DNA of 64,000 bases from Lactuca virosa (Eukaryota; Streptophyta; Magnoliopsida; Asterales; Asteraceae): contig CAKMRJ010001112.1 in the NCBI GenBank assembly GCA_928212115.1, positions 411,011,873 through 411,075,872 of the forward strand, given 5' to 3'. The translations under genes were made by a program, and so were the position numbers. The notes below the pieces were generated by a model. The model saw nothing but the letters and a program-made list of their open reading frames with translations. It made no database searches and was not told the DNA's origin. Below, piece by piece: positions 22,191 through 34,866 of the stretch. Every line of letters starts with the position of its first letter. Within the stretch, counting starts at the first letter, position 1.

Positions 22191-24840
22191 TGTCACAACT
22201 AACATTTTTAGCTAGGAAATTCTGCTCTCATGAAAGCATCAATTATTGTAGGGCTTGTATCAACGCATTAAAATTTACATTATGATTTCTAATGAACCGG
22301 GTGTTGTTATAATGCAAAGCATATATGCCTCTAAATCTCTCCCACATCTCTCTATGTATCTCAAATCTCTCCCAAATCTGTCTATGTATCTCAAATCTCT
22401 CTCAAATCTTCCTATGAAGTTTTCTTACTCGAAATCAACTCAAAACGAAAGGAGAAAACTTGAAGGAGCAAGCCCAGTTCGGAATCCCTTAGGTGGCTTC
22501 AGGCCCTCCCACCCGGAAAATCTCGCTCCGGAACTTCCTCCTGTTCGGAACCTCCTGTTGACTCCGGAAGGCCTCACACACTTTGGAAGGCTTCGCCCAG
22601 GACAAACTCGCATGATCCGGACCGAACCCTCTTTGAAGATCAGCCCCTCCGGAAGCTGTTGTTCGACTCCGGATTCTGAGAAGGACTTCGGAACTAATTG
22701 GCCTGACTTCGGAATTCAAGGATTCACTCTGGAACCTCTTGAACCCACTCCAGAATTTGTGAAGTGGCTCCGGAACTCACTATTTGGCTCCGGATTTTAG
22801 GCCATTTCGGAACTTTTCCTCATCTTAAGGTATTTTGACGTCGGCAATCACACCAAACTCGTATTTTTCATAACTTAGACCCCTTAAACCCTTATTTTAT
22901 GCCAAATTTGAATATTTAAAACATATTTACATAAAATAATAATTCCTATTTGTAGAAGTATTATATTAAATCATAAAGTGACAAGGGGGTTTGACTTTAT
23001 GATTTGATGTGAACCCCCATTTCCCATGCAAATCCCAGATAAACACGAAATAACCATAGGAAACAAGACCTTGCCCACCAGTACTCCAAGCAAGTGTCAA
23101 GTTAACCCTTATCCTCTCTATTTAGAAACGTGAACCACATTTCCCATATTCCACTTCTCACATCCATAATTTGTGAACTCCTAAGTGTGCTCTCAAACTC
23201 CCTCAAGCTTCAAGTCTTATTCCTTCAAAGCAATTCCTAGATTCTTGTAAGTATCTCTTTTTCTTGATTTGTGATTCTCCACATTATCATGTACATTTCA
23301 TTATATTTACACATAAAAATTATGGATACATATTCTTAGGAAATTCTAAAGTTCAAAGAGTTGTCAAACCCTTCAAGTGTTAGAACTTGGAAACTCCTTA
23401 GCACCTCTTCAAATCATCCAACAAGCTAAACCAAGGTGAGCTTCATACCCCTACTTTTTCGAGATTTTTATTGTTTTTGGGGGAGAATGCAAGTCAAAAC
23501 CTTGTTTTAGACCTTCATTTACTTTCTTATTATGCTTGTATGCTAAGTTATATGTACAAAAACTATGAAGACTCCTAGAACTCGAAAACTTGAACAAGCC
23601 TTAAGAACTTGAAGCTTATTTCGCAACTTATGTATAAGAAATAAGAAATAGAAGGTTACAAAAATACAAGTTACAAATTTTTATGACAAAAATCCTAAGT
23701 ATTTACGTCAAAAATTACTTAAACAAGTATTTTGGAGAAAATGGACCACTTTCAACAAATCACATAACTTTGACCCACCTTTTGACAAATATGAGTCTTA
23801 TTTGATAAATTATAAATTGAAGGACCATTTGGCCAACATCAAGAATATTGGATCATTTTGACAAGCCTGATTTACAAAGGAATATTTTCAATAAACGAAA
23901 ACAAAATATCCAGTCAACAAGTACACCCTTGTTATTTATGTAATAAATAATGGATTACAACGATTTGCTCAAAAATCTGTTAGTATTCTAGTCAGACGAA
24001 TCTTCACAGTACCTATATATGTGAATAATAGTGTACGCTTAAAGTCCTGTAAGAGTTATAACTAGAGTCTCCTGGAGGGGGAGCGAGAATTTGTGTATAG
24101 ATCTATACGGGGTTGACACCCCGCTATAGCTAGACCGGCCAGTCTAGGGTAACAAATGACTTAAACAAAACCGACGCCTGAAGAACGTCAGAATGGGCAC
24201 TCCGTCATATTAGTATGGTTATAACGACTCACTACAAATATAACAGTCTATATTTAGTAATTGTTTACAGATTTCACCTTTCGGTTATAACTAACAATGT
24301 TCCGTATACATTAAACGAAGCTTTTAGCACACTAGCCCTAGGGTTTTTGTACCACCATTTTTATACATCAGAAAATATAGGATTTTCTGCGGAAAACGAT
24401 TTTATATGCTTACGAAGACGATAAACTAAAACACACATGCAACCATACTCGATTGGAAACAAGACTTACAACTTCTTTGATAAGAAAATATGGGATTTTC
24501 TGGTTTTCTAACTATCACAAATTTTTATACAAAATGCTTATGAACTCACCAACATATTTTATGTTGACGCTTTTCAAAAGACTTGTATTATCAGGAAATC
24601 AACAAGCAGGTTAATGGAACGGGGAACCAAGTTTATTTTGATGTAGTTTGATATGTACTTAATGTTGTCTCTTTTGTGTAATTCAAGAACGTAAACAAGA
24701 TGTAAAACATTGTAAGCTTGTTATCTCGATGTATGATGTTTGGATTTGCTATGTTTCAATTATATTCAATTGTTATGATACTACACAATGCCATCACCCG
24801 CCTCCGGACGTTTCCGCCGTTCTGGTCCGGGGGTGTGACA
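22191..24840 (+). repeat. Gypsy-2 5' LTR
   Basis: 2650 bp, TGTCACAACTAAC to GGGGGTGTGACA, paired with 41632-44286. The two copies differ at many scattered sites plus small indels (for example a 33-base stretch at 22373-22405 is missing from the 3' copy). This is clearly more divergence than between the LTRs of Copia-2 nested inside. At 22465-22815 the words TCCGGA and TTCGGAA recur about 13 times. A 181-codon open frame across that tract is a by-product and is not open in the other LTR. Confidence 0.95.
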
Positions 24841-24842
24841 GA

Positions 24843-24857
24843 TTGGTATTAGAGCAT
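24843..24857 (+). other. Primer binding site of Gypsy-2
   Basis: TTGGTATTAGAGCAT two bases after the LTR. It is a tRNA-Met type PBS with one change (TATTAG for TATCAG). Confidence 0.85.
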
Positions 24858-25295
24858 TGTTTATAGTGAACTAGTATTTCTTGCCATACAAGATATACAA
24901 CTATAAATACAATGGGACGAAAACACTCTGACTAAAAGTACACATGCTTGCTAGAAACGTATCATAACAAGAACAAAATAAGAGAACTCAAAGGTTGAAC
25001 ACTACAGTCAAACCTGGACAGTTATGTAATCATATCTGGGATAAATATAGCCTGATCAACTATATTTATTTGAGATATGACCAACATGTGTTTGGGAGTG
25101 GTAGTGGTGTTGCAACAAGTCTAAAACTTCCCAACTCACTATCCAAAAGTTTTTAGAGCCAAACCTAAACAATTAAAATACTATAGGAGTATTTTGGAAA
25201 CTATTTACACATACTCTCCTTACACGTTTCTCACCCCTCGTGCAGACACTCTGACCGGATTTCATCATCCTGCAGATCCCTATTTCCCCAACTAG
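24858..25295 (+). other. Gypsy-2 leader
   Basis: About 440 bases of AT-rich leader with no coding sense that I can see, between the PBS and the open frame that precedes gag. Confidence 0.7.
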
Positions 25296-25355
25296 GGGAA
25301 TGGCGGATGGTTAGAGCAAGAGAAAGAACCCGAAGAAGAACTAGAAGAGGAGCCT

Positions 25356-25862
25356 ATGGGAGGACCAGCGGAACTGGTAGCCGACTCGGGCGAGGAGGAG
25401 GATGGCAACGACGCTGATGACTCGGACGCTAAGTCCGAAGTTATCAATCCGCCCTATATGGCAAGGATAACCCCATACATGATGGGCCCCAATGGCCCTA
25501 TGCCTCCATGGGCGCACGATATTTGGAGGTGGAGTCGTCAACAAGGAGTACGACCTCCATTTGGGATGAACCGGGACTACTATGACCCGAGTCACGGTGG
25601 ACCGGCAGACCGAGCCCTGCCGGTGATGGTAAGGAAGATGCGCGACATTGGCAAGCAGAAACATGCAATCGCTGGCCAAACGGTGACCATGAGGGTTGCG
25701 GTTGAGCGCGCGGAGGGGATGACACATGAGGTAGTCAGGGACTACCAAGCGCGCCAGGCAGCATTGGAAGCCCGGCTTAGAGACGCTGAACACCACCTGG
25801 CTAGACTTCAGGGTGCATCTACCTCGTCGGCAGCACCACCAGACCCTACACGTCGTGGCTAG
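25356..25862 (+). CDS. Acidic coiled-coil ORF upstream of gag in Gypsy-2
   Basis: 168 codons from ATG at 25356; the frame is open back to 25296 with a further Glu-rich stretch (QEKEPEEELEEEP). The N-terminal ~30 residues are strongly acidic (SGEEEDGNDADDSDAK). The middle is rich in Pro, Met and Trp (MMGPNGPMPPWAHDIWRW). The C-terminal half (about residues 90-155) looks like an amphipathic helix or coiled coil (QARQAALEARLRDAEHHLARL). It lacks the zinc knuckles and gag core found further downstream and lies ~370 bases before gag. In this otherwise stop-ridden element it is still open. I do not know a function; an accessory structural or regulatory protein of the element is possible. No domain can be named from sequence alone. 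Confidence 0.6.
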   Translation: MGGPAELVADSGEEEDGNDADDSDAKSEVINPPYMARITPYMMGPNGPMPPWAHDIWRWSRQQGVRPPFGMNRDYYDPSHGGPADRALPVMVRKMRDIGKQKHAIAGQTVTMRVAVERAEGMTHEVVRDYQARQAALEARLRDAEHHLARLQGASTSSAAPPDPTRRG

Positions 25863-26230
25863 TACCCGTTTACTCGCCATCGTATCTATTTTTTTCTCTA
25901 TGCACTTCTCTATGTATTATCGACTACATGATTAAGTGATCACACTACTCATGGAGTCGTTACTCTGTTAGATTTTATTTCGCTTCATGTATTGTATGCC
26001 TTATAAGGGCAAATTTTCATGTACTCAAGAAATTATTAGCAATGAAAAATGGGTATAACTATTTTCTTATGATGTGTTACCTGTTATGTGCTCTATCGCT
26101 ATCATTACATGTTAATTTTATGCACACATTTTCTAGTATGTAACCGGAACACCGATACTATTCTATAATCAAAAAATCGTGAAGTAAAATACATTGGATA
26201 CTCATTGTCCTTCTGATCCATGACAGAAAG

Positions 26231-27021
26231 ATGCCGAGGAGATCAAACCGTAAGAATGACAACACAGCACCACCACCATCGTCGCCCCCGCCGGAGATGA
26301 ACTCAGCAGCCTTTCAAGCGGCAGTTTCAGCTGCAGTAACAGTGGATCTAGCTCACATTCAAAACGGAAATAATGGTGGTGGAAATGGCCAAGGGACGGG
26401 AAGTTCCCATCAAGGGATGAATCAAGGGCCTGTAAAGGCCTGTACCTATAAGGACTTTTCCAATGCAAAACCTCACACTTTCAACGGGACTGGAGGAGTC
26501 ATAGCTTTGAAACGATGGATCGAGAAGGTTGAGTCGGTGTTCGAGATATGCGAATGTCCGGAAGGGAGTAAAGTTAAATTTGCGGCCTGCACTTTCATCG
26601 ACCAGGCATTGTCGTGGTGGAACAGACACATTGAGGCCATGACACTTCCCATTGCAAACGCCATGTCCTGGGAAGAACTCAAGGAAATGTTAATCGCCGA
26701 GTACTGTCCCCGAGGAGAGGTACAAAAACTCGAGCAAGAACTGTGGAACCTTACAGTGCAGAACTCGGACATTGACGCGCACATCTCAAGGTTTAATGAA
26801 CTCGTGCTTTTGTGTCTTGGTATGATTACTTCCGAGGGAAATAAAGTCGAATGATTCATCTGGGGATCGACACCTCCCATTCAAGGTAACGTGATTGCCT
26901 CAAAACCCGAGATCTATGACAGTGCAAAGCGCCTAGCCAAGAAGCTTTATGATCACAACGACAAGAAAAGTACCAACGCACCCGAGGGAGAAAGCAAACA
27001 AGACGGTGGGAACAAGAAAAA
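26231..27021 (+). pseudogene. Gypsy-2 gag, N-terminal part
   Basis: ATG at 26231 starts a typical plant Gypsy gag: a Pro-rich start (APPPSSPPPEM), then CTYKDFSNAKPHTFNGTGG, KRWIEKVESVFEICE, SWWNRHI and YCPRGEVQKLEQELWNL. These mark the retrotransposon gag domain that forms the particle. A TGA at 26852-26854 stands where this family has Arg, a C-to-T change in CGA. After it the frame stays open to 27021, where Copia-2 is inserted. The remainder, with the zinc knuckles, resumes at 37808. Confidence 0.92.
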
Positions 27022-27802
27022 TGATGGGTTTGAGCCAAAAGAACATCCTATGTGCTCATGCAAATCCTAATGCTTGGATCTAGGTTTCTGTATTGTACAT
27101 GCAATTCATCCAAGACTTACAAACCCTAGATCTAGTGTATATATTTCGAAATTAACATAACAAAACAGATCTAGATGTTTACCTCTTATTCAAAGCTTGA
27201 ATCTTCTTGTCCTTTGAGGTTAGAGTCACAAATGTCACTCCTCTAATGTCTTACAAACACCACAAGCAAGAGGATGATCTTGGAGAGAGGTTGGAGGCTA
27301 TAGAATTCGGATCTAGTACTCTTAGGAATAGGGTTAGCCGATTTCTGAAGCCTAAGGGGTCTATTTATACTTGTGCTGCTAGGGTTTCAGTCAAAACGCT
27401 AATTGGATAGCTTAGGCCTTAAGCAGTCCACATAACCTTCCAGAATAAAGGCCTTGGACGAAATTTAGATGGGCTCCCACTCTAATTTCGTCCACCCCCT
27501 TAATTCCATAAGGATTCTCAGCCCAAATCAACTATCACACAATTGACAGTTCCAGTCCCTTTATTTAATTAATCTCTTTTAGCCACAAAATTAATTCTTA
27601 ATTAATTCTTGTCCAATATTAATTAACTATATGGTTTCTCCTTTAATATATTATTCATATAACATATTAATAAATCATAATAACCTCTTTATTCATAAAT
27701 CATCCTATCATGTTGCTTTGGTGAAGGCAACCCAAAAGGACCATGCACAACCGGGTCAAATACTTACCAAATATAGTTATGGGCTTAGACACTAATCCAA
27801 CA
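27022..27802 (-). repeat. Copia-2 3' LTR
   Basis: 781 bp, TGATGGGTTTGA to CTAATCCAACA, paired with 37023-37802. I count about a dozen differences by eye over 780 bases, so the insertion is fairly recent. The flanks are AAAAA (27017-27021) and AAAAT (37803-37807), a 5-bp duplication with one mismatch. Removing the element restores the gag reading phase. A minus TATA box lies at 27362-27369. Confidence 0.95.
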
Positions 27803-27815
27803 GTCTCCCACTTGG
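27803..27815 (-). other. Polypurine tract of Copia-2
   Basis: Minus strand reads CCAAGTGGGAGAC beside the 3' LTR, one base different from the Copia-1 tract. Confidence 0.8.
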
Positions 27816-28625
27816 ATAAGTATAGTAACTACAAAAATGTAAATACAATCCGATTAGCAATTGTAGCTCTCAAAGACGATGTCGAACTCTGATCTTATCA
27901 GCAACCTGTCCTTTAGATAAGGGATCGTATAATCCTCTGTTCTAGATATCGTGCGGACAATTACATGGAACATATTCATACTTATTGTCCAGCAGTTTGT
28001 TTCTCGATCTCTGATTCGTCTGACATAGAACTTAATTGAACACATCAATTCAGTCCTGACCGGGCCCGACACATAAGTCAAAACAAAATCATCGAGGGGC
28101 CCTGATATCGCTTTTACCCTCTTAGGATAAAAGGAACAGATAAACTTCGACTTATATGCATTTACTACTCACTAATCAAATCATACACAACAATGCGTTT
28201 TATAACATCAAGTTACTGATGCGTTTACGCATTATCAATGCACAACCAATTACTAAACAACAAACCATATATCTAGGTTTTAAGACCATATGATATTATC
28301 GTCTTGCGATCACTCGTGATAAATTCCATGAAGTGATTCCAGCAAGCGCGGGTCTAATCCAATGCTCAAATCAAACTCATAAGCACTCATGAACGTTGCA
28401 GCAAACCTTTTCTATGTCTAATACACTTTAGACAATCTACACACCAATTCATGACAATCTTCTTTCATACCTACTCCCAAAGTATAAGCGATTGTGGAAC
28501 TTTTTGAATAATCTTATTATTCAGGAAGTCAAAACATGCAAAATAATAGGTAAATAATCAACATAAGACAGTAACATTACTTATAAATAATACTCTTTTA
28601 TTTAATCATTAAATGTCAATTACAT
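27816..28625 (-). other. Copia-2 3' untranslated region
   Basis: Homologous to 764-1592 of Copia-1 (shared text includes CTGACCGGGCCC and TTATAACATCAAGTTACTGA). No coding sense seen. Confidence 0.7.
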
Positions 28626-31600
28626 TTATCTGTTACATGTTTCTAAACTATCTAATCTTAAACTAATATCGTCCTTCAGCCCGATGCTCCTAGCGTGCTG
28701 CAAGTGCTTAACCCTACTCAGTCCCTTTGTAAAGGGATCTGCTGGGTTATCCTCCGACGATACCCTCTTCACTATGAGGAGTCCTTCTTCCACCAGATGT
28801 CGAATAAAGTGATATTTTCTGTCGATATGTCGAGATCTGCCTTGATCCCTCGGTTCCTTGGTTAAGGCAATCGCTCCTTCATTATAACAAAAATTTCCAT
28901 GGGCTCCTTCATAGCTGGCACAACTCCAAGGTCTCCGATGAAGTTCTTCAGCCATATCGCCTCCTTGGACGCTTCGCTCGCCGCTATATACTCTGATTCG
29001 TACGTTGAATCAGCTACGGTCTCCTGCTTGGAACTTTTCCAAGTCACTGCTCCTCCATTTAGGGTAAAGACCCAGCCCGACTGCGAACGGAAGTTGTCCC
29101 TGTCGGTCTGAAAACTGGCATCACTATACACTTGCACCCTTAAGTCATCACTCCCACCAAGGACTACAAACCATTCCTTGGTCCTCCGAAGGTACTTAAA
29201 AATATTCTTGACTGCGGTCCAATGTGCTTTGCCAGGGTTCCCTTGATATCTACTGACCATGCTCAAAGCGAAGGCCACATCAGGGCGAGTACAAGTCATA
29301 GCATACATAATCGAGCCAACTGCGGAAGCGTATGGTACTCGGCTCATTTCTGCTATCTCGACTTCGGTACTTGGGATTTGAGTCTTACTCAATTTGGCAT
29401 TACTTTGGATTGGTAACTCCCCCTTCTTTGAATTCTCCATACTAAAACGTTTTAGTACCTTGTCCAAGTAAGTATTCTGACTAAGTCCTATTAGTCTCTT
29501 ACTTCTGTTTCTCACTATCCTTATTCCCAAATATAGACAGCCTCTCCGAGATCCTTCATAGCAAAGCACTTCCTGAGCCAGGACTTGACTTACTGCAGCG
29601 TCGGGATGTCGTTTCCTATGAGTAGTATGTCATCGACATACAATAAGAGAAAACTAACTATACTCCCACTGGATTTGACATATACACACGATTCATCCTC
29701 GCTTCGCAGAAAACCAAACTCTTTGAGTTTCTCATCGAAAGAATGATTCCATCTGCGAGATGCTTGTTTTAGTCCATAGATGGACTTCTCAAGCTTACAC
29801 ACTCTATTGGGATGCTTTTCATTAACAAAACCCTCTGGCTGAGCCATGTAAACATCCTTAGCCAACTTCCCGTTAAGGAAAGCGGTTTTGACATCCATTT
29901 GCCATATTTCATAGTCATGAAATGCAGCAATGGCTAGCATCACCCTGATAGACTTTATCTTCGCAACTGGTGAGAAAGTTTCATCATAATCAACTCCGGG
30001 AGTTTGAGTGAAACCTTTCGCAACCAATCGCGCCTTATAAGTGTGCACATTCCCATCAATGTCGGTCTTCTTCTTGAAGATCCACTTGCACCCGACCGTC
30101 TTACGACCTGGTACATTGTCAACCAAATTCCAAACTTGGTTGTCATACATGGACTGAATCTCGCTGTCCATAGCCTCGTTCCATTTTGCAGACTCCGGGC
30201 TTGCAATGGATTCCTTGTAGCTGTTAGGTTCGTCCAAATTCACTAGTGTACTATCACTAATAAACGTATCACCCTCACTTGTTATATGAAAACCATACAA
30301 CACAGGCGGAACACTAACTCTACTGGGACGTGTAAGAGGTAAGGACTCGTCAATCGGTTCAACCGGAGTTTCCTCCTCGGGTTGAGCGCCAGTGTTAGAG
30401 ATTCCTGCATCGCTCGACTCTTGAAGTTATTCATGATCGATTTGCCTCCCACTGTCCCCTTGGCTTATGAGTTCTCGCTCTCGGAAAATCCCTCTCCTTG
30501 CAATGAAGACAACATTGGCACTCGGTCTATAGAAGAGATATCCAAAGGACTTTTGCGGGTAGCCGATGAAAATACATCGCTCACTACGAGGTTCGAGCTT
30601 GTCGTGAGTCTCTCGTCTTACGAAAGCCTCGCAACCCCAAACCTTGATGTGTGCCAACGAGGGAGCTTTCCATGTCCACATCTTGTGAGGTGTTTTAGCA
30701 ACCTTCTTCGTAGGGACTAAGTTAAGGATATGGGCGGCAGTCTCTAAGGCATACCCCCAGAATGAGATAGGTAGTGAAGCACGACTCATCATGGAATGAA
30801 CCATGTCTAGCAAGGTTCGATTATGCCTCTCAGCCACACCATTCAACTGTGGTGTCCTAGGTGGCGTTAATTGCGAAACAATTCTGCATTCCTTGAGGTA
30901 GTCGTGGAATTCAAGACTTATGTACTCTCCATCTCGATCTGATCGAAGCATCTTGATTCCTGCCCAACTGATTCTCCACTTCTTTCTTGAACTCTTTGAA
31001 CTTTTCAAAGGTTTCTGACTTATGCCTGATTAAGTAGATATACCCATATCTGCTATAATCATCAGTGAAAGTTACATAGAAGCGGATCGCATCCCTTGTG
31101 GTGGATCTAAAGGTCCACATACATTTGTATGTATGAGATCCAATAAACCCTCACCCTCGCACAAGTGCCACTGAAGGGTGACTTGGGTGCTGTTTGTTTT
31201 TTCTGAGGCAAAATGTTTGCAGTCTGCGGACCACATCTGTAGACCTCTGCAGTAGAAGAGGTGGACCAAACGTCTGCAGTCTGAAAAAAGAAGACAATTT
31301 GTTTTTTTAACATCTGCGGGCTACTAAAATAAACTGAAATCTAAATAAACTGATTTTTTAAAACTTCAAAGTGATTTTTTAATATTTTTATGACTTTGTT
31401 ATAAATAATTAACGATTCTAGATCAACTTTTATGTATTATTGTATAAAAAATAAAAATAAAAATGGTATGAATTAACGTATATATTTGATAAAAACCAAC
31501 AATTTTGGTTGAAAAGTTATAACTAAACATTACAATTAGTGATCAAAGAATTTGATACATAAATGGATGGAAATAAACTTCGATTTTTTTCAATTAAATC

Positions 31601-33080
31601 CATTAAAAATGTACCATAAATATTTTCTCGAGAAATTGACGATAATGTATTAAATAATGTTTTACAAAATTTGGCAAAAAAATATAAGAATATATTATGA
31701 TTTTTTTCATATTTATATAAACAACTTCAACGATTATTATTGTAATAAATCTTTATTTATAAATTTGTCAAAAATATCATGTTTGTATCGTCGAACGTTT
31801 TTTTTTTAAGTTTGTATTTTTTTTTCAAATTGTTTATCATTAATAAAGTTGGAAAAAATATAAATTAAAAAAAAAACTTAAAAAAAATAAAGATATATAT
31901 GTTTTTTTAGGCTAGAAGATGTCTGAAGATGTTAGAAGACTCTGGTCCACATCTGCGCCAAGAAGAGGGCGCACAGACATTTTTAGGTCTGCAGTCTTCA
32001 AAAAAACAAACAGTCTGCGAAAGCTAATATCTGCGCGTGGTCTGCGCGGCGCGGACAGAAGAGGCCACGCAGATCTGCAGACAAAAAACAAACACTACCT
32101 TGGTCATCTTTCCAAGTAAACAAGACTCGCACACGTCATCGTCCCCTAAGGTCGAATGACTCCAATACTCCATCCTTTTGGAGTTGGGCTATGCGTTTCT
32201 TGTTGACATGTCCAAGACGACAATTCCACAAGCATGCTTTATCCAAATCATTGGAAGAATCAATACACAACACATCATTTCCTAAATTGTCTACAACCAT
32301 CACAGTTTCATATATTCCATTACAAGGCAATGCTTCAAAATAGAAAACACCATTAAGATAAGCATTAATAGAACCCTTTTCATTATCAAACGAATATCTA
32401 AAACCCTGTCTATACAAACCATGAAATAAAATGATGTTTCTTGCCATATCTGGCGAATAGCAACAATTATTTAAATCTAATCCTAATCCACTACTGAGCA
32501 TTAAAGAGTAAACTCCGATCTTGGTGACAGGCGACGATCTTCTGTTCCCCATGATCAAATTTATCTTCCCATGCTCCACATCCCTATTTTTTCTTAGGCC
32601 CTGCAAATCAGAACAAATGTGAAAACCACATCCTGTATCAAGAACCCAAGAAATAACATGTGATGAATCATTAGATTTAATAGTGTAAATACATGCGTAG
32701 GACGGCTTGATCTTTCCATCCTTGATATCTTGCAGATATTTCGGTCCGCTTCGTTTCCAATTCCCTATTTCATGGCAATGGTGACACTCTGCCTCCTTGG
32801 GGTTCGATTTGGGTTTAGCAGAACCAACCTTGGTTCCACTAGAAGAGGAGCCAGTTTGGGACTTTCCCTTATGGTGGCTCTTTGAGGGAGCCTTCCTCTT
32901 CTTACCCTTCCCTTGCCCAATTGCCAAGATTGGGGCAGCAGTAGGAGTTGGAGATGGTGCAACAGATTTATCTTTGAGGTTGCTCTTAGCTGTCCTCAAT
33001 AATCCTTGAAGCCTGCTCAAGGTGACCTCCTCCTTGTTCATGTGGTAGGTCATGCGGAACTGGCTATAGCAGGGAGGCAA
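28626..33080 (-). pseudogene. Copia-2 pol with end of gag, broken by a DNA transposon
   Basis: Minus strand, same order as Copia-1. The zinc knuckle is degenerate (CHHCHEIGNWKRSG, final His and Cys lost; about 32730-32780). Protease DTGCGFH is near 32640 and the integrase H/C region near 32180-32230. Integrase D,D,E words GRNQ/RSDRDGEY and GVAERHNRT lie at 30800-30960. RT has AFLNGKL, YGLKQASR and LYVDDILL (about 29630-29640). RNase H and tail run to 28626. The element at 31186-32099 interrupts integrase. Frameshifts near 31000, 30400, 29580 and 28880 also break it. The overall similarity to Copia-1 marks one family. Confidence 0.9.
31183..32102. mobile_element. PIF/Harbinger-like non-autonomous element, 914 bp
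   Basis: Element 31186-32099, flanked by the trinucleotide TTG on both sides (31183-31185, 32100-32102). It starts GGTGCTGTTTGTTTTTT and ends, on the other strand, GGTAGTGTTTGTTTTTT. Both ends carry CTGCAG- and TCTGCG-rich subterminal repeats over ~110 and ~180 bases. The centre is AT-rich without a transposase frame. Comparison with Copia-1 at 4128-4150 shows that the coding sequence is continuous without it. A TNA-like 3-bp duplication and TGTTTG termini favour PIF/Harbinger. A 5-bp reading of the duplication (CTTGG) is also possible. Confidence 0.75.
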
Positions 33081-33602
33081 GGAATGAAGGATGATGTCAA
33101 TTGCCAGCTCTTCATCAAAGTTAAGATTTCGCTTTAGCAGGTGATCGACATATCTCTACATCTTTTGCAGATGAGCAGTAAGGGACTCTCCATTACCCAT
33201 TTTGGTAGTGATCATCGGAGTAATGATCTCGTACCTTTATTGCCTAGCGTTTTAGTGGTACCGGTCCAGCAGATCCTGATGCATTTCATAGGGGTACATG
33301 TCCTCATAGGACTTCTGGAGTTCTACAGTCATAGTCGCTAGCATGATGCAATAGACTTTTGCGGCATCACGCTCATGGGCCTCAAAGGCCGCGCTCTCTT
33401 CAGCAGAGGCAGTGTTGATGTTGATTTCCTTTAGCTTATCATCGAGGACATACTCTTTGTCCTCGTAACGAGTGGCCATTCAAATTTTGGGGATCCAATC
33501 ATTGATATTGGACCCGTCAAAGATCACTCTCTCACACAAGTTCATGAGTGAGAACGAGCCATAGGAAGTTGAACTAGAAGCGTTGTTGTTGACGTTCGAC
33601 AT
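33081..33602 (-). pseudogene. Copia-2 gag, N-terminal part
   Basis: ATG at 33600-33602 opens a frame reading SLMNLCERVIFDGSN. A TGA near 33484 stops it, and the same sense resumes at once (MATRYEDKEYVLDDKLKE, HERDAAKVYCIMLATM). Further breaks near 33250 and 33160 separate it from the C-terminal gag at 33080. UBN2-type Copia gag, non-functional. Confidence 0.88.
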
Positions 33603-34386
33603 CTGAAAAGGAGAAAGAACAAAGTTTGATTAGAAATGAATCCCCAATTAAACACCCAAATGAGAAATTAGGGCTAGGATCCAACAACATTATTTACAAA
33701 TTAGAAGAGGGATTCCGTAATCTAACAAGTAAATAATTCGAAGGTAAGTGAATGACGATTCACTAATTTCCACCATGAAAAACAAATTAAATCTAAGTTT
33801 TAAATGTATTGAAAACTCCTAGATCTTTTGAGATTCATTGAACTTTTGAATGACATGTTTAAATCTCGATATGCCCCTCAAGTTTGTGACTGGGATGCCG
33901 AGGATCACAAAGCGGGTGTGAATAACCATGCAAATGTACATGGTGCCCTCATTGTTACAGTCACCTATTCGATGTGCCGGTTAACCACACACGCTCCATC
34001 GAATTATGATAAACAATGAGTTACCCTTTGCCACCTTTGCTTAGAACCCAATTAGTGTGCCGGTTAACCACACACGCTCCACTAACTTCTTAGCAAGGGT
34101 ACAAAGTGTAATTTCATGGAATTGCATCAATTCACTTTTGCCTAAAGTAACTAAGAATGGGAATTTTATAAAACATTTAGTTACTTTTATAATTTCATTA
34201 TACTTTTAATGAGGAAAGGGTTTGCCCTATCCTACCCGTTCGGCTAACGACCCTCCAACCAATCAAGGAAGCGGTGGGTGAGAATGGACACCCATTAAAC
34301 GACCATTTTATAGGCCATAACCTTATACCCCCCTTATAGATCGGCTTCGTGAATGATGCCTACTAACGGTAAGACTAGCATTTAAG

Positions 34387-34430
<44 letters not shown>

Positions 34431-34866
34431 CTTATAATATTATAAAGTATAAGGTTGAATTTTAAACTTGTAAAATTCTAGGGTTTGAAATTTAAATAGT
34501 TTAAATTAAACTTTTAATCAAAATTTAAATTTCAAAACTTGAGGGCAAGTTTTGAACTTTTCAAAACACAAAGGATCAATAGCAAATAATTTAAATTAAA
34601 CATTTAATTTAATGATTATCTAAATTTGACCTAATCAATTTTATTTACAAGATAATTTAACAATTAATTTAAATATCAAATATTATCAAATCAGGAATTT
34701 ATTATTCAAACAATTGGTAATTATCTTTTGATTTGGTAAGGATAATCATAAAACAATAATAAAATTCGGATTTTATTAGTAAAAAATGATTTAGGTAATT
34801 ATCCTTAAGCAAAACAGCAAGAAATCCCGAAAATCTCTCTGTCCGACAGCTAAACTCGTCGTGTTC
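33603..34866 (-). other. Copia-2 5' leader, gag-proximal part
   Basis: Non-coding leader homologous to that of Copia-1, with the same two copies of the GGTTAACCACACACGCTCCA motif (near 33979 and 34061). A (TA)n run lies at 34389-34426. It is interrupted at 34867 by a solo LTR. Confidence 0.75.

Noticed and set aside
22255..22800. 181-codon open frame in the Gypsy-2 5' LTR
   Set aside because: It runs through the TCCGGA reiterations and is not open in the 3' LTR copy at 41760-42240, so it is a by-product of the repeat, not a gene.
25341..25880. 179-codon open frame on the minus strand
   Set aside because: It is the antisense shadow of the acidic ORF at 25356-25862 and shows no domain of its own.
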